Below are positions 7,973-15,269 of a DNA stretch of 21,268 nt, in pieces; within the stretch, counting starts at the first letter, position 1, and each line of letters begins with the position of its first letter. The notes under the pieces are model-generated. The model did no database searches. It had not been told where the DNA came from and was given only the letters and a program-made list of their open reading frames with translations. Source of the DNA: Bacteroidota bacterium (GTDB taxonomy: Bacteria > Bacteroidota > Bacteroidia > Cytophagales > Cyclobacteriaceae); contig JAEWLI010000145.1 of NCBI GenBank assembly GCA_023393375.1, forward strand, positions 1-21,268, given 5' to 3'. The translations under genes and the position numbers were made by a program.

Positions 7973-8359
7973 ATGAACGTTATTAACACTAGCTACTTTC
8001 GGTTAGAATATGATCAAAAGGAACAACAATTAGTACAGATTTGGACTGGATTTGCTGATTCTGATACATTCAGAAAAGCAATTGATAAGACCGTAGACTT
8101 TGTGAAAGAGAATCCGGTACGCACCATTATATCGGACACTACCAATCAGAAGGTAGTAAAACCTGAGGACTCCAATTACGCCGCTTCAAAATTACCGGTT
8201 ATGTTTGCTGCCGGTGTTCAGGCAATGGCGTTTGTTTTGCCTGAAAATATCTTCACTAAAATGTCGCTCAAAGGTTTTGCTGAAGCAAAGAAAAGTGATA
8301 GGGTAGAGTTTTTTGCAAGTGTATACGATGCAAAAACATGGTTGAGTAGTTATAAATAA
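7973..8359 (+). CDS. STAS/SpoIIAA-like small cytoplasmic protein
   Basis: 128 residues without signal peptide or transmembrane segment. The alternation of strands and helices resembles the small STAS/SpoIIAA-like proteins common in Bacteroidota: FRLEYDQKEQQLVQIWTGF, a helix through FRKAIDKTVDFVKEN, a strand VRTIISDTTNQ, the segment SKLPVMFAAGVQAMAFVLP, and a final FFASVYDAKTWL. Such proteins are often annotated as STAS or SEC14 domain-containing; their role is unknown. There is no conserved phosphorylatable serine that I can identify with confidence. It lies 109 bp before the GRAS gene on the same strand, too far to claim an operon. Confidence 0.65.
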   Translation: MNVINTSYFRLEYDQKEQQLVQIWTGFADSDTFRKAIDKTVDFVKENPVRTIISDTTNQKVVKPEDSNYAASKLPVMFAAGVQAMAFVLPENIFTKMSLKGFAEAKKSDRVEFFASVYDAKTWLSSYK

Positions 8360-8417
8360 TTATAATTTATTCCTCTACCATAACATCTATTTGTTTTTAT
8401 TCTTTATTTTAAGTTTA

Positions 8418-8440
8418 ATATTATTCCAAAGGGATAATAT
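8418..8440 (+). promoter_or_regulatory. Inverted repeat upstream of the GRAS-aminotransferase unit
   Basis: ATATTATTCC (8418-8427), loop AAA, GGGATAATAT (8431-8440): a 10-bp stem with one G-T pair, ending 28 bp before the GRAS start codon. No T tract follows, so a terminator for the upstream gene is unlikely. It could be an operator or a 5'-leader hairpin. Confidence 0.35.
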
Positions 8441-8468
8441 GCCAATCTATTATTAAGAACCCCGAATT

Positions 8469-9557
8469 ATGAAAACTATTCAATTGCCAAGTATTTATGA
8501 AGCACTTGATCTGATTATCAAGTATTATCCTGATAATTATACAGATGAGGCAAAAGCTGAAATTGAGACTTTATTAGAACATTGTCTGGACGGCCACGCA
8601 GAGGATTCTGAAAAATTCCTTTCCACATTATTTCTTAAGGCATTAAAAAAATATGTGGGCAATTTTTCTATTGATGAGCATATTTATTTGAAAAAGTATG
8701 AAATGCCTCAGATTCAATTGTTCAACATTCTAATTAAGCAATTTCCATTTGTTAAATATAGTCAGGAAATAACCAATACTTTGATAACCCGGTATTTAAA
8801 GAATACTGAAGAGGCAATTGTCATAGACATTGGAATAGGGCAGGGGGTGCAGATCAAGAATCTTTTGCAAAAATCCAAAGAATTGACCAATCTGAAATGT
8901 TTACATATAATAGGTATTGAAGCAATTCCCGATGCACTGAATATTGCAGGAAAATCCATCGAAGATATCTCAAAGGATCTTCCTTTTGACGTAAAATTCA
9001 CGGGACTCAATGCATTAATCGAAAATTTTGATTTTTCAAGCCTTAAGAGTATTATAGATAGAATTGGTGCTAAAGTGATCGTAAATTCATCGCTTACACT
9101 ACATCATATCCAGAAATTGGAAGAACGTAACCTGATCATCCAAAAAATCAGGTCTTTAAATCCGGAAGTGTTTTTCTTGATAGAGCCAAATGTAGATCAT
9201 TATGAACCAAATTTCTATCGAAGGTTCCATAATTGCTATCAACACTTCTACCATGTTTTTAAAGTGATTGACCAACTCCCTATTGAAAATACCGACAAAA
9301 ACGGGTTGAAGTTATTCTTTGGACGAGAAATAGAAGATATTATTGGAACTGGCGGCTCCGAACGCTATGAAAAACACGAACCAGCATTTCGTTGGATAGA
9401 AAAACTGCAAAACAATGATTTTAAAATAATGAATTGTTTTGCAGAATATGATGGTCAGATCGTAGATGGCGTCAAATTGCATTATGAGAAAGAGGGATAT
9501 CTTGGTTTCACTTTCAACTCAGAAACAGTTTTGTCTATCATATGTGCCACTTCTTAA
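8469..9557 (+). CDS. Bacterial GRAS-domain protein, putative small-molecule methyltransferase
   Basis: 362 residues, no signal peptide, cytoplasmic. I recognise the GRAS family from ordered blocks. Residues 117-133 (VIDIGIGQGVQIKNLL) correspond to the plant VHIID block. Residues 205-215 (VNSSLTLHHIQ) and 227-244 (IRSLNPEVFFLIEPNVDH) match the plant 'LHHL...SLNPKVVTLVE' stretch. NFYRRF (248-253) matches the plant 'F..RF'; REIEDIIGTGGSERYEKHEP (286-305) matches 'REI.NIVACEG.ER.ERHE'; a SAW-like end spans 335-362. GRAS proteins are members of the Rossmann-fold methyltransferase superfamily. Here the motif I glycine loop DIGIGQG (120-126) and an acidic residue after strand 2 (GIEAI, Glu151) are kept, so AdoMet binding is plausible. 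The reaction and substrate are unknown. An aminotransferase gene follows 12 bp later. The first 115 residues are mainly helical and I do not recognise a separate domain there. Confidence 0.85.
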   Translation: MKTIQLPSIYEALDLIIKYYPDNYTDEAKAEIETLLEHCLDGHAEDSEKFLSTLFLKALKKYVGNFSIDEHIYLKKYEMPQIQLFNILIKQFPFVKYSQEITNTLITRYLKNTEEAIVIDIGIGQGVQIKNLLQKSKELTNLKCLHIIGIEAIPDALNIAGKSIEDISKDLPFDVKFTGLNALIENFDFSSLKSIIDRIGAKVIVNSSLTLHHIQKLEERNLIIQKIRSLNPEVFFLIEPNVDHYEPNFYRRFHNCYQHFYHVFKVIDQLPIENTDKNGLKLFFGREIEDIIGTGGSERYEKHEPAFRWIEKLQNNDFKIMNCFAEYDGQIVDGVKLHYEKEGYLGFTFNSETVLSIICATS

Positions 9558-9569
9558 ATAGGGCATGAT

Positions 9570-10652
9570 ATGAGCAGCATCTTATCGGTATCAAAGGATT
9601 TCATTGCCCGGTCGGTGGAGGAAACCACCTGGGTACATTTGGACAAAAATGAATTTCCTGAAGATATTCCTCAGGAAATAAAAGAACTGGTGGTGATGAA
9701 ACTGTTCACCGAGCCATGGAACAGGTATCCTCAACCCAATCATTTGGAAATAGAAAAACTCATTGGTCAACATTTAGGTATTGATGAGGGGCATGTAGTA
9801 GCGGTATCAGGATCAGTTACATTGATCACCACATTGATCAGTCATTATTATCTACAAGGTCGGGATATTATATTTGCTCATCCATCTTTTGCATTTTATG
9901 AATATCATTGTATGACCAACCAAATTCCTTTTTCAAAATGGTTGTTAAATGATAATCTTGATTATGATCCTGATTTATTACCTGTAATCAAAAAGGGATC
10001 CATGGTCATATTTGCTTCTCCAAATAATCCCACAGGAAATATACTCCCTATACCAGTTCTTGAAAGTATATTGGAGAAAAATCCAGAGACAATATTTATT
10101 GCAGATGAAGTATATTTCGAATATGCCGGTTTTTCCTTTGAACAGCTGATTTACAAATATGATAATTTGTTGCTAATCAGGTCATTCTCCAAAACATTTT
10201 CAGCCGCCGGTGTCAGATTAGGTTATTTGTTAGGAAATAAAGCCCTGGCTTCAACTATAAGAAAATTGATCCTACCTTTTTCTATTAATCATTTTACCAT
10301 TCAATTTGCAAAAGTGATTCTTCAAAACGAACAGTTAATTTACCTGTTTCAAGAAAAATTGCTTCGTTTGGTTTGGGAAAGAGAGGCTCAGTACGACATC
10401 CTAACAAGACCTGAATTTCAGAAGTTCTTTTCAGTAAAGGAATCACACACAAACTTCCTATTGATCAGATTTTTTTCCGAAATAGAATTTCACAAGGTTA
10501 TAAACCACTTGGAAAAGTCAAAGATAAAGGTTTATAATGCTTCCATGATTCCGATGCTGGAAAATTGTATGCGTGTTTCAATTGGTGCCCATGAAGAAAA
10601 TACCAGGTTCAATAGGGCACTGTCTCAAGCTTTGGATATTAAGTCAATTTGA
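9570..10652 (+). CDS. HisC-like PLP-dependent aminotransferase
   Basis: 360 residues, the usual length of fold-type I histidinol-phosphate aminotransferase relatives. Cofactor residues are present: FASPNNPTGN (148-157), ADEVYFEYAG with Asp179 and Tyr182, SFSKTFSAAGVRLGY with Schiff-base Lys208, and a substrate-carboxylate Arg335 in MRVSIG. LDKNEFP (24-30) and WNRYPQP (50-56) match the HisC-like N-terminus. The usual 'GSDE' after the first strand is replaced by SGSVTLI (80-86), so it is a diverged member. With no other histidine genes nearby, histidinol phosphate is not a safe substrate call; an amino acid or amino alcohol phosphate is equally possible. It begins 12 bp after the GRAS stop, so the two are probably one transcript and one pathway. 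Confidence 0.85.
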   Translation: MSSILSVSKDFIARSVEETTWVHLDKNEFPEDIPQEIKELVVMKLFTEPWNRYPQPNHLEIEKLIGQHLGIDEGHVVAVSGSVTLITTLISHYYLQGRDIIFAHPSFAFYEYHCMTNQIPFSKWLLNDNLDYDPDLLPVIKKGSMVIFASPNNPTGNILPIPVLESILEKNPETIFIADEVYFEYAGFSFEQLIYKYDNLLLIRSFSKTFSAAGVRLGYLLGNKALASTIRKLILPFSINHFTIQFAKVILQNEQLIYLFQEKLLRLVWEREAQYDILTRPEFQKFFSVKESHTNFLLIRFFSEIEFHKVINHLEKSKIKVYNASMIPMLENCMRVSIGAHEENTRFNRALSQALDIKSI

Positions 10653-10686
10653 AAAAAAATAGTTCCCGGCCCATAACCGGGAACTA
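10652..10686 (-). terminator. Terminator of the DUF4625/TonB-receptor operon
   Basis: A perfect 10-bp GC-rich stem (TAGTTCCCGG at 10660-10669 with CCGGGAACTA at 10677-10686) is followed on the minus strand by eight T. It lies 6 bp after the lipoprotein stop and touches the aminotransferase stop on the other strand. On the plus strand no T tract follows, so the aminotransferase may use only the hairpin. Confidence 0.85.
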
Positions 10687-10692
10687 GATCGT

Positions 10693-11148
10693 TTAATGAT
10701 CTTCCTCTTCTTCAATATGAATTTCAATAAATTCAACCGATTCATTGTTGGATGCGTCCGTACAATAAATACCAATATGATATTCTCCATGCGCAATGTC
10801 TGCATCACCAACTTTTTCAGGTATCTCAATAGTGATATTTATGGTAACCTCTTTTTTCCCTGGGTCAAATTTATCACTAAACGTATGGCTCCAGCCTGCT
10901 TCAGTAGCTAAAATACGACCATGAGCATGCCCATCAGGATTATAATGGATATCCACTTTGTACTCCTTCAACTCCACATTATCACGAAAGATTACATTTA
11001 TTGGGATAAACTCACCCGGCATAAATTCATCTAAGTGATGAGGTTCAACGACCTCTATTGTAGGTTTGGTAGAATCTACATCTTCTTTGTCGCAACTCAC
11101 AAAAATCACGGTTAAGACTATTATTGATAATATAATATTTTTATTCAT
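10693..11148 (-). CDS. DUF4625-like histidine-rich lipoprotein
   Basis: 151 residues. The N-terminus is a lipoprotein signal: MNKNIILSIIVLTV, then lipobox FVSC with Cys19. The mature part begins with a DKEDVDSTKPTIEVVEP stretch and folds as a probable Ig-like beta-sandwich (DNVELKEYKVDIHYN, then HGEYHIGIYCTDASNNES), the pattern of the Bacteroidota DUF4625 family. Histidines are frequent and clustered: EPHHLDEF, NPDGHAHGRI, IAHGEYHIG, and an acidic, His-bearing tail HIEEEEDH. Metal binding is therefore plausible but unproven. It is the last gene of a minus-strand set headed by a TonB receptor, 41 bp after the 107-residue protein gene, and ends 6 bp before a strong terminator. It probably sits in the outer or inner membrane leaflet facing the periplasm or cell surface. 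Confidence 0.8.
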   Translation of the reverse strand: MNKNIILSIIVLTVIFVSCDKEDVDSTKPTIEVVEPHHLDEFMPGEFIPINVIFRDNVELKEYKVDIHYNPDGHAHGRILATEAGWSHTFSDKFDPGKKEVTINITIEIPEKVGDADIAHGEYHIGIYCTDASNNESVEFIEIHIEEEEDH

Positions 11149-11189
11149 TTTGTTTTTTTTAAGATTGTTGATAAACTTTTAGGAATATT

Positions 11190-11513
11190 TCAGATGTACC
11201 CAGCAATCGGAGGGCCTCTTAAAAATAAATACAAAATAGTTGCTGATTTTTTTCTGAAAGTTTTTGCCTTATTGATCTGAAGGGTAACAACAGGTAGATA
11301 TTTAGTAATTGTGGTTTCTATAAATATTCCTGGATACCAATTTATATAGTGAAATAACGAACAGGTTCTGTTAGTCTTAGTATTTATGACTAAATCAGCC
11401 ATATTCTCCGAATATTCGTGGTGGAGGGCTAAATGGGAAAACCTAATGGTTTCAGCTGTTACAAATAAAACCAACAGAAATCCATATAATTGATATGATC
11501 TCAAATTCCTCAC
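11190..11513 (-). CDS. Small His/Cys membrane protein with C-terminal RGPP motif
   Basis: 107 residues, start GTG at 11513, three bases after the TonB-receptor stop (TAA TCC GTG). No ATG lies before residue 38, so GTG with translational coupling is the best start. One hydrophobic N-terminal segment (about residues 8-21) is followed by a histidine cluster SHLALHHEY (26-34), a TCSLFHY segment with Cys51, and a C-terminal LFLRGPP (96-102). The plan closely parallels the small protein encoded just upstream of the receptor. Both recall DUF2946 proteins found beside copper-type TonB receptors in Proteobacteria, which also end in RGPP, but homology is my inference. It is probably exported or membrane-anchored, facing the periplasm. 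Function is unknown. Confidence 0.7.
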   Translation of the reverse strand: MRNLRSYQLYGFLLVLFVTAETIRFSHLALHHEYSENMADLVINTKTNRTCSLFHYINWYPGIFIETTITKYLPVVTLQINKAKTFRKKSATILYLFLRGPPIAGYI

Positions 11514-11516
11514 GGA

Positions 11517-13889
11517 TTATTGAATAGGTATATTTATTAGCATTTGAAAATTACGGCCGGGTTCTGGTATTTCCAGTTTTCTATAAAAACTGATATGATT
11601 GTAATAAATGGTGTTAAAAATGTTGTGTACCTGAAATATGATGTTCATTTTGCTTCCTATCAGATTTACTTCTGATTTTAATCCCGCCCCGTAGGTCTGG
11701 TACCCAGGAGTAGATAGTTCATTTTTGGCCAATTGATTTTGAGTTAAGGCAATGCGGCTATTTATAAAAATGCTGTATAGATTTTGATGGTCCGATAAAC
11801 TACCAAAAGCATATTCCAATTCGCCATAACCATTGGTAGGTGGGGTGTATGGCAATGAAAAATTCTTAGATTCCCCATCTAACTGACGATTAAAAATATG
11901 TTCGAAATTTCCTGAAAGTGATAATCTTTGGGCAAAAGTTTTCGAGAGTGAAAGCTCTATACCTGCCAATAATACTTTTGCTTGTGTAAATTCATATATC
12001 TGTCCTGCATGTGCAAGAAAAGACCATTGTCCGGTGGGATCAAGATATACATAATTGGAAAAATGATATAAATAGGGGTTTATGGAAAAGTTTATGTTGT
12101 CCGTATTGTATGCTAATGATAAATCAAAGTATATGCCTTTCTCAGAATCCAATGACGGATTTCCCACTTCATGCCTGAAAGATCCGTGATGAATACCATT
12201 GGCTCCCAGTTCAAGAGCGAGTGGCATCCTGAAGCTGCTCCCCACATTAGTCGTAAATTTCCAGTCTGGATGAAAAGTAAACTCCATTCCTGCCAACCAA
12301 CTGACATCGCCTCCATTCCAGTTTACAGCCATTCCTCGGTTGGCATAAAAATCTGCACGTTCACCGAGTCCTCGAATCTGCAAATCATGGTATAACAAAC
12401 TGTCAAAATACCCCTGAATTACTGTTTCTCCCCAATCGTAGCGAACCCCAAATGAAAACTTCATCTTGTCGCTGGCCAAAAACCTGTTTTTCAGAAATAC
12501 CCCTGAATTTGTTCTCTTAAAAGCCGGAAGAAAATAATTATATCCTTTAATCTCATTTTCTTGATGTTGGGTTTGGGTTCCAACCGTCAACTGATGTTTT
12601 GAATTCAAATGATAATGAAATTTAGTATTGATGCTGTAAGTGGATAATTGCAAATCCAGCTCCAGATCCGGATTATTTTCAGGAGGGGATTGGCTACTAT
12701 AATGTGTGTGAAATTTCGACCATTCCTGACGATGATTTTTTTGATAACCCACATCGAGATGAAGATCATTTTCACCAAAAACCCAGATATTATTCGAAAT
12801 GATTTTGAGATGTCGGGTATGTTGATGTGGAAAATCAATATTTCTTCTGTTGCCATCGTCAAGCACCCTGTCGATATTGGGTATACCGTGCGAGCCAGGA
12901 AAGAATCCGTTGGATTGATCTACATGGCTTAAGCTAATGGATGAGCGAAAATGATTGGACAAATAGCCTCCGGTAAAGTTAAAATCCTTTTCTTTACCAG
13001 CAGTATTTTTCAGCCTGTTGTTGTATATAGGAATAATAGTATTTAAATAATTGATACTTTTAACAGGTAAGGAATAGTCTCCAAAATCAAGATAAGTCCC
13101 TCTGAATTTTAAATATAGCCTGTCACTTCTGGTTTGACCTGATACAGACCCTCCAAATGTATGGTTCACTGATTTTGCCAGAATGGAAACCTCACCACTG
13201 GTAGAGTTCTTTTCCGGAATTTTCGTATTTTCCACATTAATTACTCCGCCAATGGCATCACTCCCATACTCAATTGAAGATGCCCCTTTAATAATTTCTG
13301 CATTTTCTACGCTGAAAGGATCAATTTCCAATCCATGATCAGATCCCCACTGTTGGCCTTCTTGTTTTATGCCATTTTCAGCTACTACTATTCTGTTAAA
13401 ACCCATTCCACGGATAACAGGTTTGGACATGGATGCACCTATGTCCATTGCGTTCACACCCGCAAGTGACTCTAAGGTTTTTGCCAAAGATCCACTGTAC
13501 TTTTCCAATATAATACCAGAGCTGATATACTCAGATTTTAATGTCAGAAAATCTTCACCTTTTTTATCTTGAATCAAAATTTCCCTCAACGCAACAATAT
13601 CATCCTGCATACGGATTCTTATTAAAGTATCACTCACAAGTAGAAGTTGATTGGTATATGTCTGATATCCAATGAAATTGCATTTAATCTGGTAAGTGCC
13701 AGGAGTGAGATCAGTAAAATTGAACTCGCCATTTTCATTTGAAATGGTGATAGTGGAATCCAGCAGGACATGAGCACCTATTATAGGTTGGTTTTGATCA
13801 TCAACTACCACTCCAGATAGCTGAAGCTTTCCTTGACTGGAAACCGATAAACAGGGAACTAATAAAAATATAATAAAGAAATACTTCAT
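11517..13889 (-). CDS. TonB-dependent receptor with carboxypeptidase-regulatory-like domain, probably metal-related
   Basis: 790 residues. Signal peptide about 1-19. Residues 22-100 form a CarboxypepD_reg-like domain (LSGVVVDDQNQPIIGAHVLL, GEFNFTDLTPGTYQIKC, FIGYQTYT), common at the front of Bacteroidota receptors. The plug (about 115-225) shows AKTLESLAGVNAMDIG, KPVIRGMGFNRIVV and EIIKGASSIEYGSDAIGGVI. The barrel ends with a beta-strand MLINIPIQ. Predicted loop regions are rich in histidine: PHQHTRHLK (about 350-360), FHTHYSS (about 390-398) and GIHHGSFRHEVGNPS (about 565-580). This is seen in zinc- and copper-type receptors, so a metal or metal complex is the likely cargo. Its neighbours on both sides are small His/Cys proteins, and a His-rich lipoprotein follows, which supports the idea. 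The exact metal cannot be told. Confidence 0.92.
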   Translation of the reverse strand: MKYFFIIFLLVPCLSVSSQGKLQLSGVVVDDQNQPIIGAHVLLDSTITISNENGEFNFTDLTPGTYQIKCNFIGYQTYTNQLLLVSDTLIRIRMQDDIVALREILIQDKKGEDFLTLKSEYISSGIILEKYSGSLAKTLESLAGVNAMDIGASMSKPVIRGMGFNRIVVAENGIKQEGQQWGSDHGLEIDPFSVENAEIIKGASSIEYGSDAIGGVINVENTKIPEKNSTSGEVSILAKSVNHTFGGSVSGQTRSDRLYLKFRGTYLDFGDYSLPVKSINYLNTIIPIYNNRLKNTAGKEKDFNFTGGYLSNHFRSSISLSHVDQSNGFFPGSHGIPNIDRVLDDGNRRNIDFPHQHTRHLKIISNNIWVFGENDLHLDVGYQKNHRQEWSKFHTHYSSQSPPENNPDLELDLQLSTYSINTKFHYHLNSKHQLTVGTQTQHQENEIKGYNYFLPAFKRTNSGVFLKNRFLASDKMKFSFGVRYDWGETVIQGYFDSLLYHDLQIRGLGERADFYANRGMAVNWNGGDVSWLAGMEFTFHPDWKFTTNVGSSFRMPLALELGANGIHHGSFRHEVGNPSLDSEKGIYFDLSLAYNTDNINFSINPYLYHFSNYVYLDPTGQWSFLAHAGQIYEFTQAKVLLAGIELSLSKTFAQRLSLSGNFEHIFNRQLDGESKNFSLPYTPPTNGYGELEYAFGSLSDHQNLYSIFINSRIALTQNQLAKNELSTPGYQTYGAGLKSEVNLIGSKMNIIFQVHNIFNTIYYNHISFYRKLEIPEPGRNFQMLINIPIQ

Positions 13890-13939
13890 TCTGAAGAATA
13901 AATTTTAACTGATAAAAAATAAAATACGTGGAAACTTTA

Positions 13940-14260
13940 TCAGATAGTAGAAGGTGGGCCTCTTAGTGGCTCGTTGATGCCTTTATATTCATTAAGGCAG
14001 GTAAGTGGCAGTTCCGGGAATAACTCTTGATAGAAAATTTGTTTGTAATTGGCGATATAAGAATATCCCGATATAAAATTTGCATATTCAAAATCACAAA
14101 TGGAGCAGTGATCCTCAAAAGTGTCGAGAAAAATCTCATTGGAATTGATATGCTTAATATCATGTTCATGAGAAAAAGAATGCGCAAACTTAAATCCCAG
14201 CGGCATAATCAAAACTGCTGTAAGAGTTATTGCAAGATATATTATCCTTTTTTTTCTCAT
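13940..14260 (-). CDS. Small His/Cys membrane protein with HCxxC and RGPP motifs
   Basis: 106 residues, ATG at 14260. An N-terminal hydrophobic segment (6-20) is followed by a histidine cluster AHSFSHEHDIKH (26-37), then DHCSICDFEYANF with an HCxxC motif (51-55), another Cys at 88, and a C-terminal LRGPPSTI (99-106). It is first in the minus-strand set, 50 bp before the receptor start. The HxxxHxH cluster plus HCxxC is a plausible metal site facing the periplasm. The same order of parts (hydrophobic start, His cluster, Cys segment, LRGPP end) recurs in the 107-residue protein after the receptor, so the two are likely paralogues. Function is unknown. A -7 promoter element lies 17 bp upstream. 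Confidence 0.78.
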   Translation of the reverse strand: MRKKRIIYLAITLTAVLIMPLGFKFAHSFSHEHDIKHINSNEIFLDTFEDHCSICDFEYANFISGYSYIANYKQIFYQELFPELPLTCLNEYKGINEPLRGPPSTI

Positions 14261-14277
14261 TATCCTTATTTGTAGTG

Positions 14278-14285
14278 CAAATATA
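14278..14285 (-). promoter_or_regulatory. Bacteroidota -7 promoter element for the metal-receptor operon
   Basis: Minus-strand TATATTTG, exact TAnnTTTG match, 17 bp before the ATG of the first small protein. No clear -33 element was found. It is the only such match in the 109-bp gap after the lipid kinase gene. Confidence 0.55.
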
Positions 14286-14369
14286 AGAACTACCTTTCGA
14301 TAAACGATAGGCTTTATAAAAAGTTATGTTGACAAATGAAGTGATTTATGGATTTTTAATGATTATAAT

Positions 14370-15269
14370 TTATGCCCCTTCGACCGGTGTTATGACTTTT
14401 AGACTTCCGGGGTTGATTTTAATTTCCGCTTTTCTAATTTTACCAAATATTTCTCCATCGTACTGCAGCGTTTTTCCTTTTTTCGTTTTTATCACAGCTT
14501 CTTTGGCTTTCAAAATAATGGAATACGGAGAAAAATTGATTTTATTGGTCAGTAATCGAATAAGAATTCCTAAAATCTGATTCCGTGGGAATCTTTTAAT
14601 AATTATGATCTCAAATTCACCATCATCTACTTTCCCGTCTGGATTGATAGTCAGATTGCTACCAAACTGATTTGAATTGGCAATAGTGATCATAAATGCC
14701 AGGCCCTTATATTCACCTTTATCAGTAGTTATATGGTACCTGAAGGTTTTGTATTTAAAAAATTCCCTAACAGAGAACCTGATGTATGAAAGGAGTCCCC
14801 TCTTTTTGGTTTTGTTGAAAAGCCGAACAACATGGGCATTAAATCCCAAGTCGCAGATGTGCATAAAATACCTGCCATTTGCCGTAAGGGTATCAAGTTT
14901 TTTTACCTTGTGATTGATGAGTAAGTCCAAAGCTGATTTTAAGTTGACGTGGGGTATCTTTAGGTCTTTCGCAAGTCCATTGCCTGAGCCGGTTGGTAAT
15001 ATACCTAATATTTTGTCAGAATTAAGGATCAATTGGGCTACCAGGTTTACAGTACCATCGCCACCCCCTGCTATAATGATCTTTGGGTCAAATTCCTTGA
15101 TGTGTTGTTCGATAAGTTCAATGTCTTTTTCGCCGGTGGTATAATATATCTTAAATTCAAGGTTGTGCTTTTTGCAAAATTCATTTATCATTTGAACTAC
15201 ATTGTCTTTATCCAATCCACCTGAAATGGGATTGATGACAAACAAAAATTTATTGTTATTTTCGTCCAT
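14370..15269 (-). CDS. Diacylglycerol kinase family lipid kinase (YegS/DgkB type)
   Basis: 299 residues, the normal size of this family. Residues 10-18 (FVINPISGG) and 66-76 (IAGGGDGTVNL) form the nucleotide-binding part with the GGDGT signature; PTGSGNGLAKDL (92-103) is the following conserved block. Later segments ICDLGFNAHVVRLF and NPDGKVDDGEFEIIII match the C-terminal beta-sandwich, and LQYDGEIFG corresponds to the conserved 'DGE' near the end. Members phosphorylate diacylglycerol or other lipids with ATP at the inner face of the membrane. The lipid substrate is not readable. The gene stands alone, with 109 bp to the next minus-strand gene and a promoter element in between, so it is probably not part of the receptor operon. 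Confidence 0.92.
   Translation of the reverse strand: MDENNNKFLFVINPISGGLDKDNVVQMINEFCKKHNLEFKIYYTTGEKDIELIEQHIKEFDPKIIIAGGGDGTVNLVAQLILNSDKILGILPTGSGNGLAKDLKIPHVNLKSALDLLINHKVKKLDTLTANGRYFMHICDLGFNAHVVRLFNKTKKRGLLSYIRFSVREFFKYKTFRYHITTDKGEYKGLAFMITIANSNQFGSNLTINPDGKVDDGEFEIIIIKRFPRNQILGILIRLLTNKINFSPYSIILKAKEAVIKTKKGKTLQYDGEIFGKIRKAEIKINPGSLKVITPVEGA

Noticed and set aside
12605..12932. Overlapping frames on both strands within the second TonB receptor
   Set aside because: They are shadow frames of a long, well-conserved receptor gene, with no recognisable protein features.
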